A DNA stretch of 64,000 nucleotides from Alkalibacillus silvisoli (GCF_039521975.1 NZ_BAAACZ010000010.1:23658-87657), one strand, 5' to 3'; counted from the first letter of the stretch, positions 23,330 through 32,281 are shown. Translations and numbers: made by a program. Notes: a model not told the origin generated them from the letters alone.

Positions 23330-24804
23330 TACTTGGCACCTCCTAGTTGTGGCTTTTGCTTATGATGGTCTGTAGCTTGTTCATATGCATGTGCGACTCG
23401 GTAAACCGTACTTTCATCAAAATGTTTGCCGATGATTTGCAAGCCAATTGGCAAGTTATTTTCAGGGTGAAAGCCACATGGGACTGAGATTCCTGGCACA
23501 CCTGCTAAGTTAACTGGAATCGTCATAATATCATTTGCATACATCGTTAATGGATCATCAATTTGATCACCAATCTCAAAGGCTGTTGTTGGAGCGGTTG
23601 GGCCAAGTACAACATCGTATTCTTCAAAGATTTGATCAAAGTCTTGCTTAATTAATGTACGAACTTGTTGCGCTTTCTTATAGTAAGCATCGTAATACCC
23701 TGAACTTAAGGCAAATGTCCCTAGCATAATACGACGCTTAACTTCTTCACCAAAACCTTCACTACGAGACTTCTTAAACATGTCCATCATGTCCTCAGCG
23801 TTTTCAGCGCGCTTACCGTATCGAATACCATCAAAACGGGCTAAGTTTGCTGATGCTTCTGATGAGGCGATCATGTAATAGGCTGCAACAGCGTATTTTG
23901 AATGTGGTAATGATACTTCATCCCATTCAGCGCCTTGACTTTCCAATACTTTTAACGCTTGACGGACGCTTGTTTTAACTTCTTCATCGACACCTTCACC
24001 GAAATACTCTTTAGGTACTGCGATTTTCAACCCTTTTACATCACCAGTTAGAGCTTCACTATATTTAGGAACTTCAACATTGGCACTAGTTGAATCCATT
24101 TCATCTTGTCCTGCAATGATTTCTAAAATACGAGCATTGTCTTCAACTGTTTTTGTTAATGGTCCGATCTGATCTAATGATGAAGCAAAAGCAACTAATC
24201 CAAAACGTGATATACGTCCATATGTAGGCTTCATTCCAACGACACCACAATATGAAGCTGGCTGGCGTACAGACCCCCCTGTATCAGAACCCAAAGCAAA
24301 CGGAACTTGTAAAGAAGCTACAGCCGCTGCTGAACCACCACTAGAACCACCTGGTACGAAGTCTGTATTCCATGGGTTACGTGTCACTTTCATACTCGAA
24401 TTCTCTGTTGAAGAACCCATCGCAAATTCATCCATATTTAACTTTCCGATATTGATTGCTTTGGCATTGTTTAACTTTTGCATAGCTGTCGCATCATAGA
24501 GCGGGTCATCTAAGTTAGATAGAATTTGACTTGAACAAGTCGTGCGTAACCCTTTCGTTACAATATTATCTTTAATTCCAATCGGCATCCCGAAAAGCGG
24601 GAATTGATTCTCATTAATTCCTTCTTCATCTAATGCTTTTGCCTGCTTTAAGGCTTCTTCTTTATTTAACGTGACAAATGCTTGGACTTCATCGTCTGTT
24701 TCGTTAATGCGTTCATAAGTAGCTTCTACGATTTCAGTAACAGTAATGTCTTTATTGTTTAGTTTCTCTTGTAGTTCTTTAATCGTTAAATCTAAAACTG
24801 ACAT
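23329..24804 (-). CDS. gatA: Asp-tRNA(Asn)/Glu-tRNA(Gln) amidotransferase subunit A
   Basis: A 491-aa amidase-signature enzyme that releases ammonia from glutamine for transamidation. The catalytic Lys lies in FGMPIGIKDNI, and the cis-Ser and nucleophilic Ser in PGGSSGGSAAAV and GSDTGGSVRQPASYCG. AGGGAAAG precedes the start. Second gene of gatCAB. Confidence 0.97.
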   Translation of the reverse strand: MSVLDLTIKELQEKLNNKDITVTEIVEATYERINETDDEVQAFVTLNKEEALKQAKALDEEGINENQFPLFGMPIGIKDNIVTKGLRTTCSSQILSNLDDPLYDATAMQKLNNAKAINIGKLNMDEFAMGSSTENSSMKVTRNPWNTDFVPGGSSGGSAAAVASLQVPFALGSDTGGSVRQPASYCGVVGMKPTYGRISRFGLVAFASSLDQIGPLTKTVEDNARILEIIAGQDEMDSTSANVEVPKYSEALTGDVKGLKIAVPKEYFGEGVDEEVKTSVRQALKVLESQGAEWDEVSLPHSKYAVAAYYMIASSEASANLARFDGIRYGKRAENAEDMMDMFKKSRSEGFGEEVKRRIMLGTFALSSGYYDAYYKKAQQVRTLIKQDFDQIFEEYDVVLGPTAPTTAFEIGDQIDDPLTMYANDIMTIPVNLAGVPGISVPCGFHPENNLPIGLQIIGKHFDESTVYRVAHAYEQATDHHKQKPQLGGAK

Positions 24805-24822
24805 CTACTCTTTCCCTCCTTA

Positions 24823-25113
24823 TTAATCTAAGATGGACGGCACACGGAATTGGCCGTCTTTTTGGTCTGGTGCGTTTTTAAGTGCGTCTTCTTTTGAAAT
24901 CCATTCTTTCGGTTCGTCTTTTCGCATAATGTTTTTCATCTCTAACACATGCGTTGTTGGTTCGACATCTGTTGTGTCGAGTTCATTAAGTTGTTCTGAG
25001 AAATCGATAATAGCACTTAATTGCTCACTATACTTCTCAGCTTCCTCTTCTGTAATAGCTAGTCGCGCTAAGTTAGCCACGTGTTTAACTTGATCTTTCG
25101 AAATCTTTGACAT
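24823..25113 (-). CDS. gatC: Asp-tRNA(Asn)/Glu-tRNA(Gln) amidotransferase subunit C
   Basis: A 96-aa subunit that wraps between GatA and GatB. It has the family HVANLARLAITEEEAEKYSE helix and the DTTDVEPTTHVLE loop. The ATG at 25113 has GGAGGT eight bases upstream; a GTG nine bases earlier is unlikely. First gene of the operon, 18 bp before gatA. Confidence 0.95.
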   Translation of the reverse strand: MSKISKDQVKHVANLARLAITEEEAEKYSEQLSAIIDFSEQLNELDTTDVEPTTHVLEMKNIMRKDEPKEWISKEDALKNAPDQKDGQFRVPSILD

Positions 25114-25283
25114 CCCTTGCACCTCCGTACTTTATACACTTCACAATACTATTTATCATAGCAAATTTTACTTTACAATGACAATGATTGCACTACTATT
25201 ATTTTTCCATTAATTACCCGGGAAATATCAGTTATTTCACAGAATGTTGTCGTTTGAAGTTAACCCGAGCATTTACCCAAACT

Positions 25284-25312
25284 AAAAAGAAGACCCACTA
25301 AGTGAGTCTTCT
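25284..25312 (-). terminator. Terminator after the tldE-like gene
   Basis: AGAAGAC/AGTCTTCT stem followed by five T on the minus strand. Confidence 0.75.
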
Positions 25313-25351
25313 CCTTATATTTTTGCCAAACGAAACAAAGGTTAACCGCTG

Positions 25352-26695
25352 TTATTCAAATGTGACAGACAAACCTTCTAATAATAGTGAAGGTGAGCCG
25401 ACATTAGATGGACCAAAATCAAGATCACGACCTATTCCATCAACTTGGTTCAATAATTCAAAGAAATTTCCCGCAACTGTCATCAAATTCGTCGGGCCTT
25501 GGATTTTACCGTCTTTAACATAATAACCATTCGCCGCTAAAGAGAAATCACCCGAAATTTCATTAACACCAGAGTGCAGACCTTGTAAGTCCGTAACAAC
25601 GATACCTTCATCTATACCTTGAACTAACTCTTCATAAGATTTCTCACCTGGTTCAATGTAAAGATTAGATGGTGCTACGTTAATCGTTCCTTTGTAAGAA
25701 GGTTTTGAAGCATGACCAGTTGTTTTGACACCATCTTTTTTGGCTGTTTTACGATTGTGTAATAGTGTTGTGAGTATACCATTTTCAATAACTTTCAATT
25801 CTTTAGTCGCAACACCTTCAGCGTCAAACGTTCGACTTGCCATACCATTTTTTCTAAACGGATCATCGATTAAATTAATGTGATCGCCAGCTATTTTACT
25901 ACCTACTTTCTCTTTCAGTTTTGACATGCCTTGCTGGGCTGTTTCTGCTGAGAACGTTGTTACGAACGTTTCTAACAAATCCCCTGCAGCGTCTTGACGT
26001 AAAATAATCGGGTAAAATTGATCTTCCACTTCTAATGGATTTAAATAAGAAACAGCTTCTTGAACAGCTTTGTGAGCCGATTGTTTCGCGTCTACCTTAC
26101 TCCAATCTTCAATGATTTCGACATGGACTCCTGATTTGGTCAAATCATTTTCCTTAACAATAACAACTACAAAAAAGATTATATAGTTTTTATCATCTTC
26201 TAATGCTAACCCTTTATTGTTGTACATCGCCTTTTGAACTTCAACTGACTGTATCTGGAAGAAATTCGTGCCGATAACACGCTCATCAGCTTGATAAATT
26301 TCATGGTCTAATTGCTTCATAAAATTAATTTTCTCTTCAGATGTGACAGATTTTAGCGCTTCTTTAGTAAAGCTTAAATCTCTATATTCCCGGTCTCCTT
26401 CATAGATTTCCTCAACATCCTCAGATTCTAGCACACTCGCACTTTCAAGGGCGCTGTCTAATAGGAAGTCTATTGATGATTCATCTAGCCTTTCAGTATA
26501 GGCGTAACCCATTTGCCCACTATATTCGCCACGAAAAGAGACACCTGTAACTTCAGCAGTTGTAAACTGGTCAACTTCGCCTTTTTCGATCGCACATACG
26601 AATCGATCAGTCTTTTCATAGTAAATCTCCATATCTTTAAAGCCTTTTTCTGACCCTTGTTGAAATAACTCATCTTTAAATTCAATTACGTTCAT
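25352..26695 (-). CDS. TldE/PmbA-like partner of a TldD-type protease
   Basis: A 447-aa PmbA/TldE family protein without the zinc motif. The C-terminus has the usual GINEISGDFSLAANGYYV-like segment (here SGVNEISGDFSLAANGYYV) and VAGNFFELL. In E. coli the TldD-TldE heterodimer degrades unfolded or modified peptides, with TldE as the substrate-binding half. AGGAGG nine bases before the ATG at 26695 fixes the start; the longer frame would overlap tldD. It follows tldD by one base. Confidence 0.88.
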   Translation of the reverse strand: MNVIEFKDELFQQGSEKGFKDMEIYYEKTDRFVCAIEKGEVDQFTTAEVTGVSFRGEYSGQMGYAYTERLDESSIDFLLDSALESASVLESEDVEEIYEGDREYRDLSFTKEALKSVTSEEKINFMKQLDHEIYQADERVIGTNFFQIQSVEVQKAMYNNKGLALEDDKNYIIFFVVVIVKENDLTKSGVHVEIIEDWSKVDAKQSAHKAVQEAVSYLNPLEVEDQFYPIILRQDAAGDLLETFVTTFSAETAQQGMSKLKEKVGSKIAGDHINLIDDPFRKNGMASRTFDAEGVATKELKVIENGILTTLLHNRKTAKKDGVKTTGHASKPSYKGTINVAPSNLYIEPGEKSYEELVQGIDEGIVVTDLQGLHSGVNEISGDFSLAANGYYVKDGKIQGPTNLMTVAGNFFELLNQVDGIGRDLDFGPSNVGSPSLLLEGLSVTFE

Positions 26696-26696
26696 C

Positions 26697-28088
26697 TTAA
26701 GCGTCCTCCTTTCTACCACCAACTGTAATTTCACTTACACGTAAAGTTGGCTGTCCGACGTTAACTGGGATACTTCCACTTAATGAGCCACACATACCAG
26801 CACCATGACCTAAATTATTACCAACCATATCAACTGTTTGTAATGTTTTTGGACCATTACCAATTAAAGTCGCCCCTCTAACTGGCTTGTCAATCTTACC
26901 ATTTTTAACGATATATGCTTCATTGACAGCAAAGTTGTAATCACCAGTCGCTGGATTAACTGAACCGCCACCCATATACCGAGCATAGATTCCGTATTCT
27001 GTATTTTCAATGATCTCCTCAGGCGTCGACTCCCCTGGTGCAATATAGGTATTTGTCATACGTGATGTTGGAGCAAATCGGTAGGACTCACGACGACCTG
27101 AACCTGTAGGCTTAGTCTTCATAATCCGTGAATTTAATTGGTCAACTAAATAACCTTTTAAAATACCATTTTCGATTAACACATTCTTTTGCGGTTTATT
27201 TCCTTCATCATCAACATTAATCGAGCCCCATTCATTTGGAATCGTACCATCATCAATATAAGTGACAATGTCTGGTGCAACACGCTCACCTACTTTATTA
27301 GCAAAAGCCGACTTACCTTTTGCCACAGAAGTAGCCTCTAGCCCGTGACCACATGCTTCGTGGAAAATAACTCCACCAAATTCGTTATCAATAATGACTG
27401 GGAATTTACCACTTGGGCATGGGTCTGCTCCTAAGTTTGTCACAGCAATTCGTGCTGCTTCACTTGCATAATGATTCAAATCTAGGTCTTCAAAAAACTC
27501 AAACCCTCTAACAGCACCAGGACCATAAAAGCCAGTCTCCATATCATGTTCATTAGATGCAATCGCCGCAATTGCCATTCGGCTATGAATACGTTGATCT
27601 TCTACAAATTTACCATCAGAGTTTGCGATTAAGACGTTTTGTTCCTCATCTAATAAGCTCACCTTAACTTGTGAAATGCTGTTGTGGTATTGACTCGCAA
27701 TGTCAGCTGCATTTTTCATCACACTTGCTTTACGTGTTTTCTCAACAGATTGTGGTAGTTGTGCGATCGGGTGAATAATTGAAGCTTGTTCTACTTGGAA
27801 TTTCTGAGGTTGAATTTGACTTTCGCCATGAATTGCCTGTGCCGCGTGATGTGCTGTTTTCAGTAGACCTTCACGTGAAAAGTCTGTCGTGTATGTATAG
27901 GCACTGTGAAATCCGTTATACACACGAATACCGACACCAAACTCGCGACCTGATAAGCTTGTGTCAATACGTCCTCCCAAAAGCATTAGCTGATCTTTAA
28001 ACGTATCTTCTACAAATACCTCTGCAAAGTCACCACCCGTTTTTAAAGCTTCATCGATGACATCTTGAACTAACGCTTGATTTAACAT
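26697..28088 (-). CDS. TldD-type zinc metalloprotease
   Basis: A 463-aa protein with the zinc-binding HEACGHGLEA (HExxxH) of TldD, the VDDEGNKPQKNVLIENGILKG strand region and the C-terminal GNGPKTLQTVDMVGNN segment. It forms the catalytic half of the pair with the next gene. AAGGGGGAG precedes the ATG. In Gram-positives the pair is only patchily present and its natural substrates are unknown; nothing nearby suggests a modified-peptide cluster. Confidence 0.88.
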   Translation of the reverse strand: MLNQALVQDVIDEALKTGGDFAEVFVEDTFKDQLMLLGGRIDTSLSGREFGVGIRVYNGFHSAYTYTTDFSREGLLKTAHHAAQAIHGESQIQPQKFQVEQASIIHPIAQLPQSVEKTRKASVMKNAADIASQYHNSISQVKVSLLDEEQNVLIANSDGKFVEDQRIHSRMAIAAIASNEHDMETGFYGPGAVRGFEFFEDLDLNHYASEAARIAVTNLGADPCPSGKFPVIIDNEFGGVIFHEACGHGLEATSVAKGKSAFANKVGERVAPDIVTYIDDGTIPNEWGSINVDDEGNKPQKNVLIENGILKGYLVDQLNSRIMKTKPTGSGRRESYRFAPTSRMTNTYIAPGESTPEEIIENTEYGIYARYMGGGSVNPATGDYNFAVNEAYIVKNGKIDKPVRGATLIGNGPKTLQTVDMVGNNLGHGAGMCGSLSGSIPVNVGQPTLRVSEITVGGRKEDA

Positions 28089-28284
28089 ATAACTCCCCCT
28101 TTTAATTTGATCTTACATCACTTCTTTAAAGCCTTAACCATTATGAAGTTGGAAATTTCCTCAGACTAGAGCCTTAGAAGAGAAAGATGATTATTAATTT
28201 TCTGATTTATGTGACATGTCCTAAATTTTATTTTATACTAATACTTAGATTTGCGAAATAGATTTTGAGGAGGTTTTTAAAATT

Positions 28285-30096
28285 ATGGCACAACGTTTAA
28301 AAAGACAAGACGTTCCTGTTGAACAGACATGGAAATTAGAAGATTTATTTGAATCAAACGAGCAGTGGGAGAAAGAATTAAATGAGTTAGAGAATCTAAC
28401 ACCAGAAGTCACTCAATATAAAGGACGCCTTAACGAAGGTCCTGACGTTTTATTAGCTTGTTTAGATGCCCAGGCAGAAGTACAAAAGAAGGCAATCGTA
28501 GTTGGCACTTATGCGAATCTACGCTCTTCTGAAGACGGCACTAATCCTGAAAATCAAGCTAATTCTGGTAAAGTGTCTCAAGCCTTCGCAAAAGTCCAAG
28601 CTGAGATGGCGTTTTTTGATTCAGAAGTATTAGCACTTCCAGAAGGCACAATCGAAAAATATTTAGACGAAAATGAAGACTTACAAGTTTATAAGAAGTC
28701 ATTAGAAGATCTACTTGAACGTAAACCGTACACATTAGCACCTGAAACTGAAGAAGTGCTCGCATCTTTAGGTGAAGTTCATTCAGCACCTTACATGATC
28801 TATCAACGTAGTAAGTCATCTGATATGGCGTTTGAATCATTTACAACAAGTGATGGGACTGAGTATACCAACTCGTTTGCTTTATTTGAAGATGAACACG
28901 AACTCTCATCAAGTACAGAGGTACGTCGTAAAGCGTATGACTCATTCGTTAAAACTTTAAAACAATATGAAAACACCTATGCTGCAACGTACGCAACACA
29001 AGTAAAGAAAGAAGTTGCTCTAGCACGTGCGCGTGGTTATGACTCAGTTACTCAGATGTTACTTCAACCACAAAAAGTAACAGAAGAGATGTATCATAAT
29101 CAATTAGATGTTATTCAAAAGGAACTAGCACCACACATGCGTCGTTTTGCAAAGTTAAAGCAACAAGTATACGGTTTAGATCAATTACAGTTCGTTGACT
29201 TAAAAGCACCACTAGACCCTGAATTTGACCCTGAATCTTCATATGAAGATGTGTCTAAAACAATTTTAGATGCTTTAAAGGTGATGGGGCCTGAATATAC
29301 CGACATTATGGAGAAAGCTTTAAAAGAACGCTGGGTTGATTATGCTGATAATATTGGTAAGTCAACGGGTGCTTTCTGCGCGAGTCCTTATGGGGTACAC
29401 CCGTACATTTTATTAACGTATACAGGAAAAATGCGTGGTGCGTTCATTTTAGCTCATGAGTTAGGACATGCAGGCCACTTGCACTTAGCTAACAAGCACC
29501 AGCATATTTTTAATACAAGACCGTCGACTTATTTCATCGAAGCACCATCGACGATGAATGAAATGTTACTAGCTGATCATTTACTAGAAAATACAGATGA
29601 TCCACGTATGCGTCGTTGGGTAATTTTACAACTGTTAGGAACTTATTATCATAACTTTGTCACACACTTACTAGAAGGAGAATACCAACGCCGCGTTTAT
29701 GAGTTAGCAGAGAAAGGTGTTCCATTAACAGCGAATACGTTAAAGGAAGAGAAGGGTGAGGCGTTACGTAACTTCTGGGGAGATGTTGTAGAAATTGACG
29801 AAGGTGCTGAATTAACCTGGATGCGACAACCCCATTACTACATGGGATTATACCCTTATACTTACTCAGCTGGACTAACCGCTTCAACTGCCGTATCTCA
29901 GTTGTTTAAAGAAGAAGGTCAACCAGCAATCGATCGTTGGTTAGAAGTCTTGAAGATGGGCGGTACGAAAACGCCACAAGAGCTGATGAAATATGCGGGT
30001 GTTGATATGACGACTTCTGATGCCATTAAAAAAGCTGTTGATTATGTGGGTACGTTAGTAGATGAGTTAGAAAAGAGCTATGAATTAGTAGATTAG
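28285..30096 (+). CDS. pepF: Oligoendopeptidase F (M3 family)
   Basis: A 603-aa cytosolic zinc peptidase that cuts short peptides. The catalytic motif is HELGHAGHL (HExGH) at about residue 390, followed by the third zinc-ligand region FIEAPSTMNEML. N-terminal oligopeptidase F domain at about 115-185. Length normal. GAGGAGG precedes the ATG, and a strong terminator follows. PepF-type enzymes may also degrade signalling peptides, which is of note because a peptide signalling gene lies 1 kb downstream. Confidence 0.95.
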   Translation: MAQRLKRQDVPVEQTWKLEDLFESNEQWEKELNELENLTPEVTQYKGRLNEGPDVLLACLDAQAEVQKKAIVVGTYANLRSSEDGTNPENQANSGKVSQAFAKVQAEMAFFDSEVLALPEGTIEKYLDENEDLQVYKKSLEDLLERKPYTLAPETEEVLASLGEVHSAPYMIYQRSKSSDMAFESFTTSDGTEYTNSFALFEDEHELSSSTEVRRKAYDSFVKTLKQYENTYAATYATQVKKEVALARARGYDSVTQMLLQPQKVTEEMYHNQLDVIQKELAPHMRRFAKLKQQVYGLDQLQFVDLKAPLDPEFDPESSYEDVSKTILDALKVMGPEYTDIMEKALKERWVDYADNIGKSTGAFCASPYGVHPYILLTYTGKMRGAFILAHELGHAGHLHLANKHQHIFNTRPSTYFIEAPSTMNEMLLADHLLENTDDPRMRRWVILQLLGTYYHNFVTHLLEGEYQRRVYELAEKGVPLTANTLKEEKGEALRNFWGDVVEIDEGAELTWMRQPHYYMGLYPYTYSAGLTASTAVSQLFKEEGQPAIDRWLEVLKMGGTKTPQELMKYAGVDMTTSDAIKKAVDYVGTLVDELEKSYELVD

Positions 30097-30127
30097 ATAT
30101 AAACTGAATCATGATGCCTTCAACAAG

Positions 30128-30160
30128 AAAAGGCAAGTGCATATTAACACTTGCCTTTTC
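30128..30160 (+). terminator. Terminator of pepF
   Basis: AAGGCAAGTG/CACTTGCCTT stem followed by TTTCT. Confidence 0.85.
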
Positions 30161-30193
30161 TATATATAGATTTAGGGAGTATACATAATGAAA

Positions 30194-30496
30194 TCAACTA
30201 CATTTTTTATAATCTACCATTATTGCTTCAGCTTGATTAAAATCCTTCTTATGGACGAGCAGTCGAATCGTTGTACCTAATTCAGACCCTCCGTGAACAA
30301 TCACACCCATTTTAGAAGTGGTATTTTGTAGACGGCATCTTACACCTTGTTCACGTAAATAAGTATATCGTCGATTGATTTCATTAGGCCTGTAACCTGC
30401 TGTTTCATATAATGTTTGGTAAAATCGCAAATCTCTATATCTTAACACGATAACTATTAATGAGAGTGCAACTAATATAATGAGTGGATTTGCCAT
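30194..30496 (-). CDS. Small membrane-anchored protein, DUF2007-like C-terminus
   Basis: A 100-aa protein with one N-terminal membrane helix (about 3-18), a basic segment, and a soluble domain ending IRLLVHKKDFNQAEAIMVDY. The last part resembles the small beta-alpha domain of DUF2007 proteins. Function unknown. Its start has GGGTGATGA upstream. Confidence 0.6.
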   Translation of the reverse strand: MANPLIILVALSLIVIVLRYRDLRFYQTLYETAGYRPNEINRRYTYLREQGVRCRLQNTTSKMGVIVHGGSELGTTIRLLVHKKDFNQAEAIMVDYKKCS

Positions 30497-30521
30497 ATCA
30501 TCACCCTTATTGAGTTCGCCT

Positions 30522-30875
30522 TTAATTTAAATAATTGCTTAGCTCTTTAAGATCTCTTGTTTTTAACTCGACCCCTTCATGACTAAATAATAAGTATGTT
30601 GGGTATTCTTTAATCTCAGGATATTTTGGAATAATCCTTTTCTAAATCATCCCATGCATAAGCTGTCGTCATCACTTGATTTAAATTCAATTGTGCTAAA
30701 TCTGATACAACACTATTATTAATTCTACTAATCTGATCTTCATCTTTTACAACAATCGTTAAATTATATAATCGAACATCGGAGCAGTCGGCTTGTGTTC
30801 TGCTGCTAAGGTGTCTTCATCATAATGATTACAGCCACTCAATGTTATAACTAGTAAAATTAATAATAGCTTCAT
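30522..30875 (-). pseudogene. Lipoprotein gene broken by two frameshifts
   Basis: From the ATG at 30875 (GGAGTT upstream) the frame gives a lipoprotein signal, MKLLLILLVITLSGC, then runs into a stop after about 38 codons. The reading continues in a second frame (RLYNLTIVVKDEDQISRINN ... YAWDDLEK) and then a third (IIPKYPEIKEYPTYLLF ... KELSNYLN, ending 30522). Joined, the three give about 115 residues of coherent protein whose end resembles a thioredoxin-like lipoprotein. Two single-base changes explain the damage. Confidence 0.75.
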
Positions 30876-30914
30876 ATTTTGAACTCCATCCTTAGTGACT
30901 CTAAGCAAAAAAAT

Positions 30915-30951
30915 GGGGGACATCCTCCTTAATACCGAATTAAGGAGGATG
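30915..30951. other. Perfect 13-bp hairpin
   Basis: CATCCTCCTTAAT and ATTAAGGAGGATG are perfect inverted arms around ACCGA. On the minus strand a run of seven T follows after a few bases, so it may terminate the peptide transcript. On the plus strand the right arm holds an AAGGAGG site for the 27-codon frame at 30960-31043, which the hairpin would hide. Confidence 0.6.
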
Positions 30952-30959
30952 CGGCTGAG

Positions 30960-31043
30960 GTGAAACCATTACAAGAGCGTGATCTTGTATTAAATCATTC
31001 GTTCATCAAAAAAGTGATTGCCCTTAATCTATTAGATGATTAA
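30960..31043 (+). CDS. Possible 27-aa ORF behind the hairpin
   Basis: A GTG at 30960 opens 27 codons beginning MKPLQERDLVLNHSFIKKVI and ending ALNLLDD. AAGGAGG in the hairpin arm and a second AGG near the start could serve as ribosome binding sites. It looks like the beginning of a helical protein cut short. Low confidence; may be a remnant. Confidence 0.25.
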   Translation: MKPLQERDLVLNHSFIKKVIALNLLDD

Positions 31044-31104
31044 TGGGTACAGGGACTTAAGTTTTACGAGCCATACTGGGTTCAGTATGTATGACTCAAA
31101 TAAA

Positions 31105-31227
31105 TTAGTGCATGTCAGGTAATTCTAAAACAGTGATTGGACCTGACTCATCTCCTACTGCTGTTTCGGTTGGGGTTAGACCGAAAATAGCTCCTAGAAG
31201 AATTGTAAGTACTAGTAGTTTTTTCAT
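31105..31227 (-). CDS. Secreted signalling peptide precursor (PapR/NprX/Phr-like, 40 aa)
   Basis: Forty codons: a basic start MKK, a hydrophobic signal LLVLTILLGAIFGL, a short linker TPTETAVGDESGP and a C-terminal tail ITVLELPDMH. Size and layout match the exported precursors of RRNPP quorum-sensing systems, whose last 5-10 residues are the signal. The tail recalls the B. cereus PapR end (DLPFEF). GGAGGT lies nine bases before the ATG, and a good promoter lies 34-62 bp upstream. The gene is divergent from an HTH-TPR receptor gene that starts 170 bp away. Peptide processing and pairing are inferred. Confidence 0.75.
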   Translation of the reverse strand: MKKLLVLTILLGAIFGLTPTETAVGDESGPITVLELPDMH

Positions 31228-31260
31228 CCTTTCTACACCTCCCTCAATCAATCTATACAC

Positions 31261-31289
31261 ATTATGTACTGTGACAAGAGATTTGTAAA
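31261..31289 (-). promoter_or_regulatory. Promoter of the signalling peptide gene
   Basis: TTTACA (31284-31289), 17 bp, CATAAT (31261-31266) on the minus strand. The left arm of a 9-bp inverted repeat overlaps the -35. Confidence 0.7.
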
Positions 31290-31328
31290 AACGCTTTAAA
31301 GTTGACTATAATAGATTTGAAGCGTTTT
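31288..31328. promoter_or_regulatory. Nine-bp inverted repeat between peptide and receptor genes
   Basis: AAAACGCTT (31288-31296) and AAGCGTTTT (31320-31328) are perfect inverted arms whose centres are 32 bp apart, about three helical turns. The spacing suits a dimeric regulator binding one face of the DNA; a regulatory role is inferred. Confidence 0.5.
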
Positions 31329-31367
31329 ATACATAATTTTCGCTCTTTTCCACACTTTTTTAAAAAA

Positions 31368-31385
31368 TTATGCGTTTTTGCATAA
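31368..31385. promoter_or_regulatory. PlcR-box-like palindrome before the receptor gene
   Basis: TTATGCGTTTTTGCATAA, ending 15 bp before the receptor ATG. From memory the PlcR box is TATGNAN4TNCATA; this site fits except that G stands where A is expected. Autoregulation by the receptor is the natural guess. Confidence 0.5.
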
Positions 31386-31399
31386 AAGGGAGAGTATCT

Positions 31400-32281
31400 A
31401 TGAATTTAACCGTTGGGGAGAAAATAAATGATTTAAGAAAACGACTTAACATTTCTCAAGCAGGCTTGGCAAATGGAGTGTGTTCACAATCGGAACTTAG
31501 TAGGATCGAACGCGATCAGCACCAGCCCTCTTATATCACATTAAAAGGAATAGCAGATAAGCTGGGAGTTCATATCACTTATTTCCTTGCTGACTCAGAT
31601 AGTGAACGTGAAGATTATTTAAATGAAGTATGGTCACAATTAGAACAAGCTAGAAGGGATAGAGACTATGTAATAATCAAAGAAATTGTAAAATTAGAAC
31701 AAGACAATCCTTTATTTCAGACTCAACAGGCTCGAAGACACTTGATGTGGCACAAGGCGATATTACAATATCATATAGATAAAGATTTTAAAGCTGCAAT
31801 AAACACTTTAAAAGACTGTCTTTCTCTATCCTCATTTGACAGATTTTCCGCTGAAATAAACATTCAAGTTTTATGCAGTTTAGGAATAATGTTTAGACTT
31901 GAGGGTGACCTTTTAGAAGCTAAAAATTACCACGAACAAGCTTATGATTTAATCAATGAAATAACTAATTTAAAAGACAAAAGAATTATTGCAAAAGTTA
32001 GGTTTAATCTAGCTAAAGTATATACTGATCTAAATGAATTAGATAAATCTTTAGAAGTTTGTAAACATGGTTTAGCATACTGCAGAGAACAAGAAGATTT
32101 ATTTGCCTTTGCTGACTTCCATTATCAAATTGGTCATAACCTTATAAAAAAAGGACAGACCGACAAAGGAATTAAATATTGGGAAAAAGCAAAGTTTCTT
32201 TTTGAGTTACAAGGAAAGACGCAACTTGCTGAGATTATTGAACATGACATCGAAACCTTCCAGGAACATGAATGGGTCTAA
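31400..32281 (+). CDS. HTH-TPR transcriptional regulator, RRNPP type (peptide receptor)
   Basis: A 293-aa protein. Residues 1-60 form a Cro/C1-type helix-turn-helix (GEKINDLRKRLNISQAGLAN ... SELSRIERDQHQPSY). The rest is a series of TPR-like helix pairs (for example NLAKVYTDLNELDKSLEVCK and YQIGHNLIKKGQTDKGIKYW), as in PlcR and NprR, which bind short imported peptides. AAGGGAGAG precedes the ATG at 31400; an earlier in-frame start at 31370 would lie inside the palindrome. The divergent peptide gene is the probable cognate signal. Targets beyond this locus are unknown. Confidence 0.85.
   Translation: MNLTVGEKINDLRKRLNISQAGLANGVCSQSELSRIERDQHQPSYITLKGIADKLGVHITYFLADSDSEREDYLNEVWSQLEQARRDRDYVIIKEIVKLEQDNPLFQTQQARRHLMWHKAILQYHIDKDFKAAINTLKDCLSLSSFDRFSAEINIQVLCSLGIMFRLEGDLLEAKNYHEQAYDLINEITNLKDKRIIAKVRFNLAKVYTDLNELDKSLEVCKHGLAYCREQEDLFAFADFHYQIGHNLIKKGQTDKGIKYWEKAKFLFELQGKTQLAEIIEHDIETFQEHEWV

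Noticed and set aside
25352..28088. TldD/TldE pair as part of a modified-peptide (microcin-like) cluster
   Set aside because: No precursor peptide or modification enzyme lies nearby; the neighbours are gatCAB and pepF.
30950..30964. Four-codon frame MRLR with AAGGAGG directly before it, reminiscent of macrolide leader motifs
   Set aside because: The ribosome binding site touches the ATG, leaving no spacing, and no resistance gene follows; chance is the better explanation.
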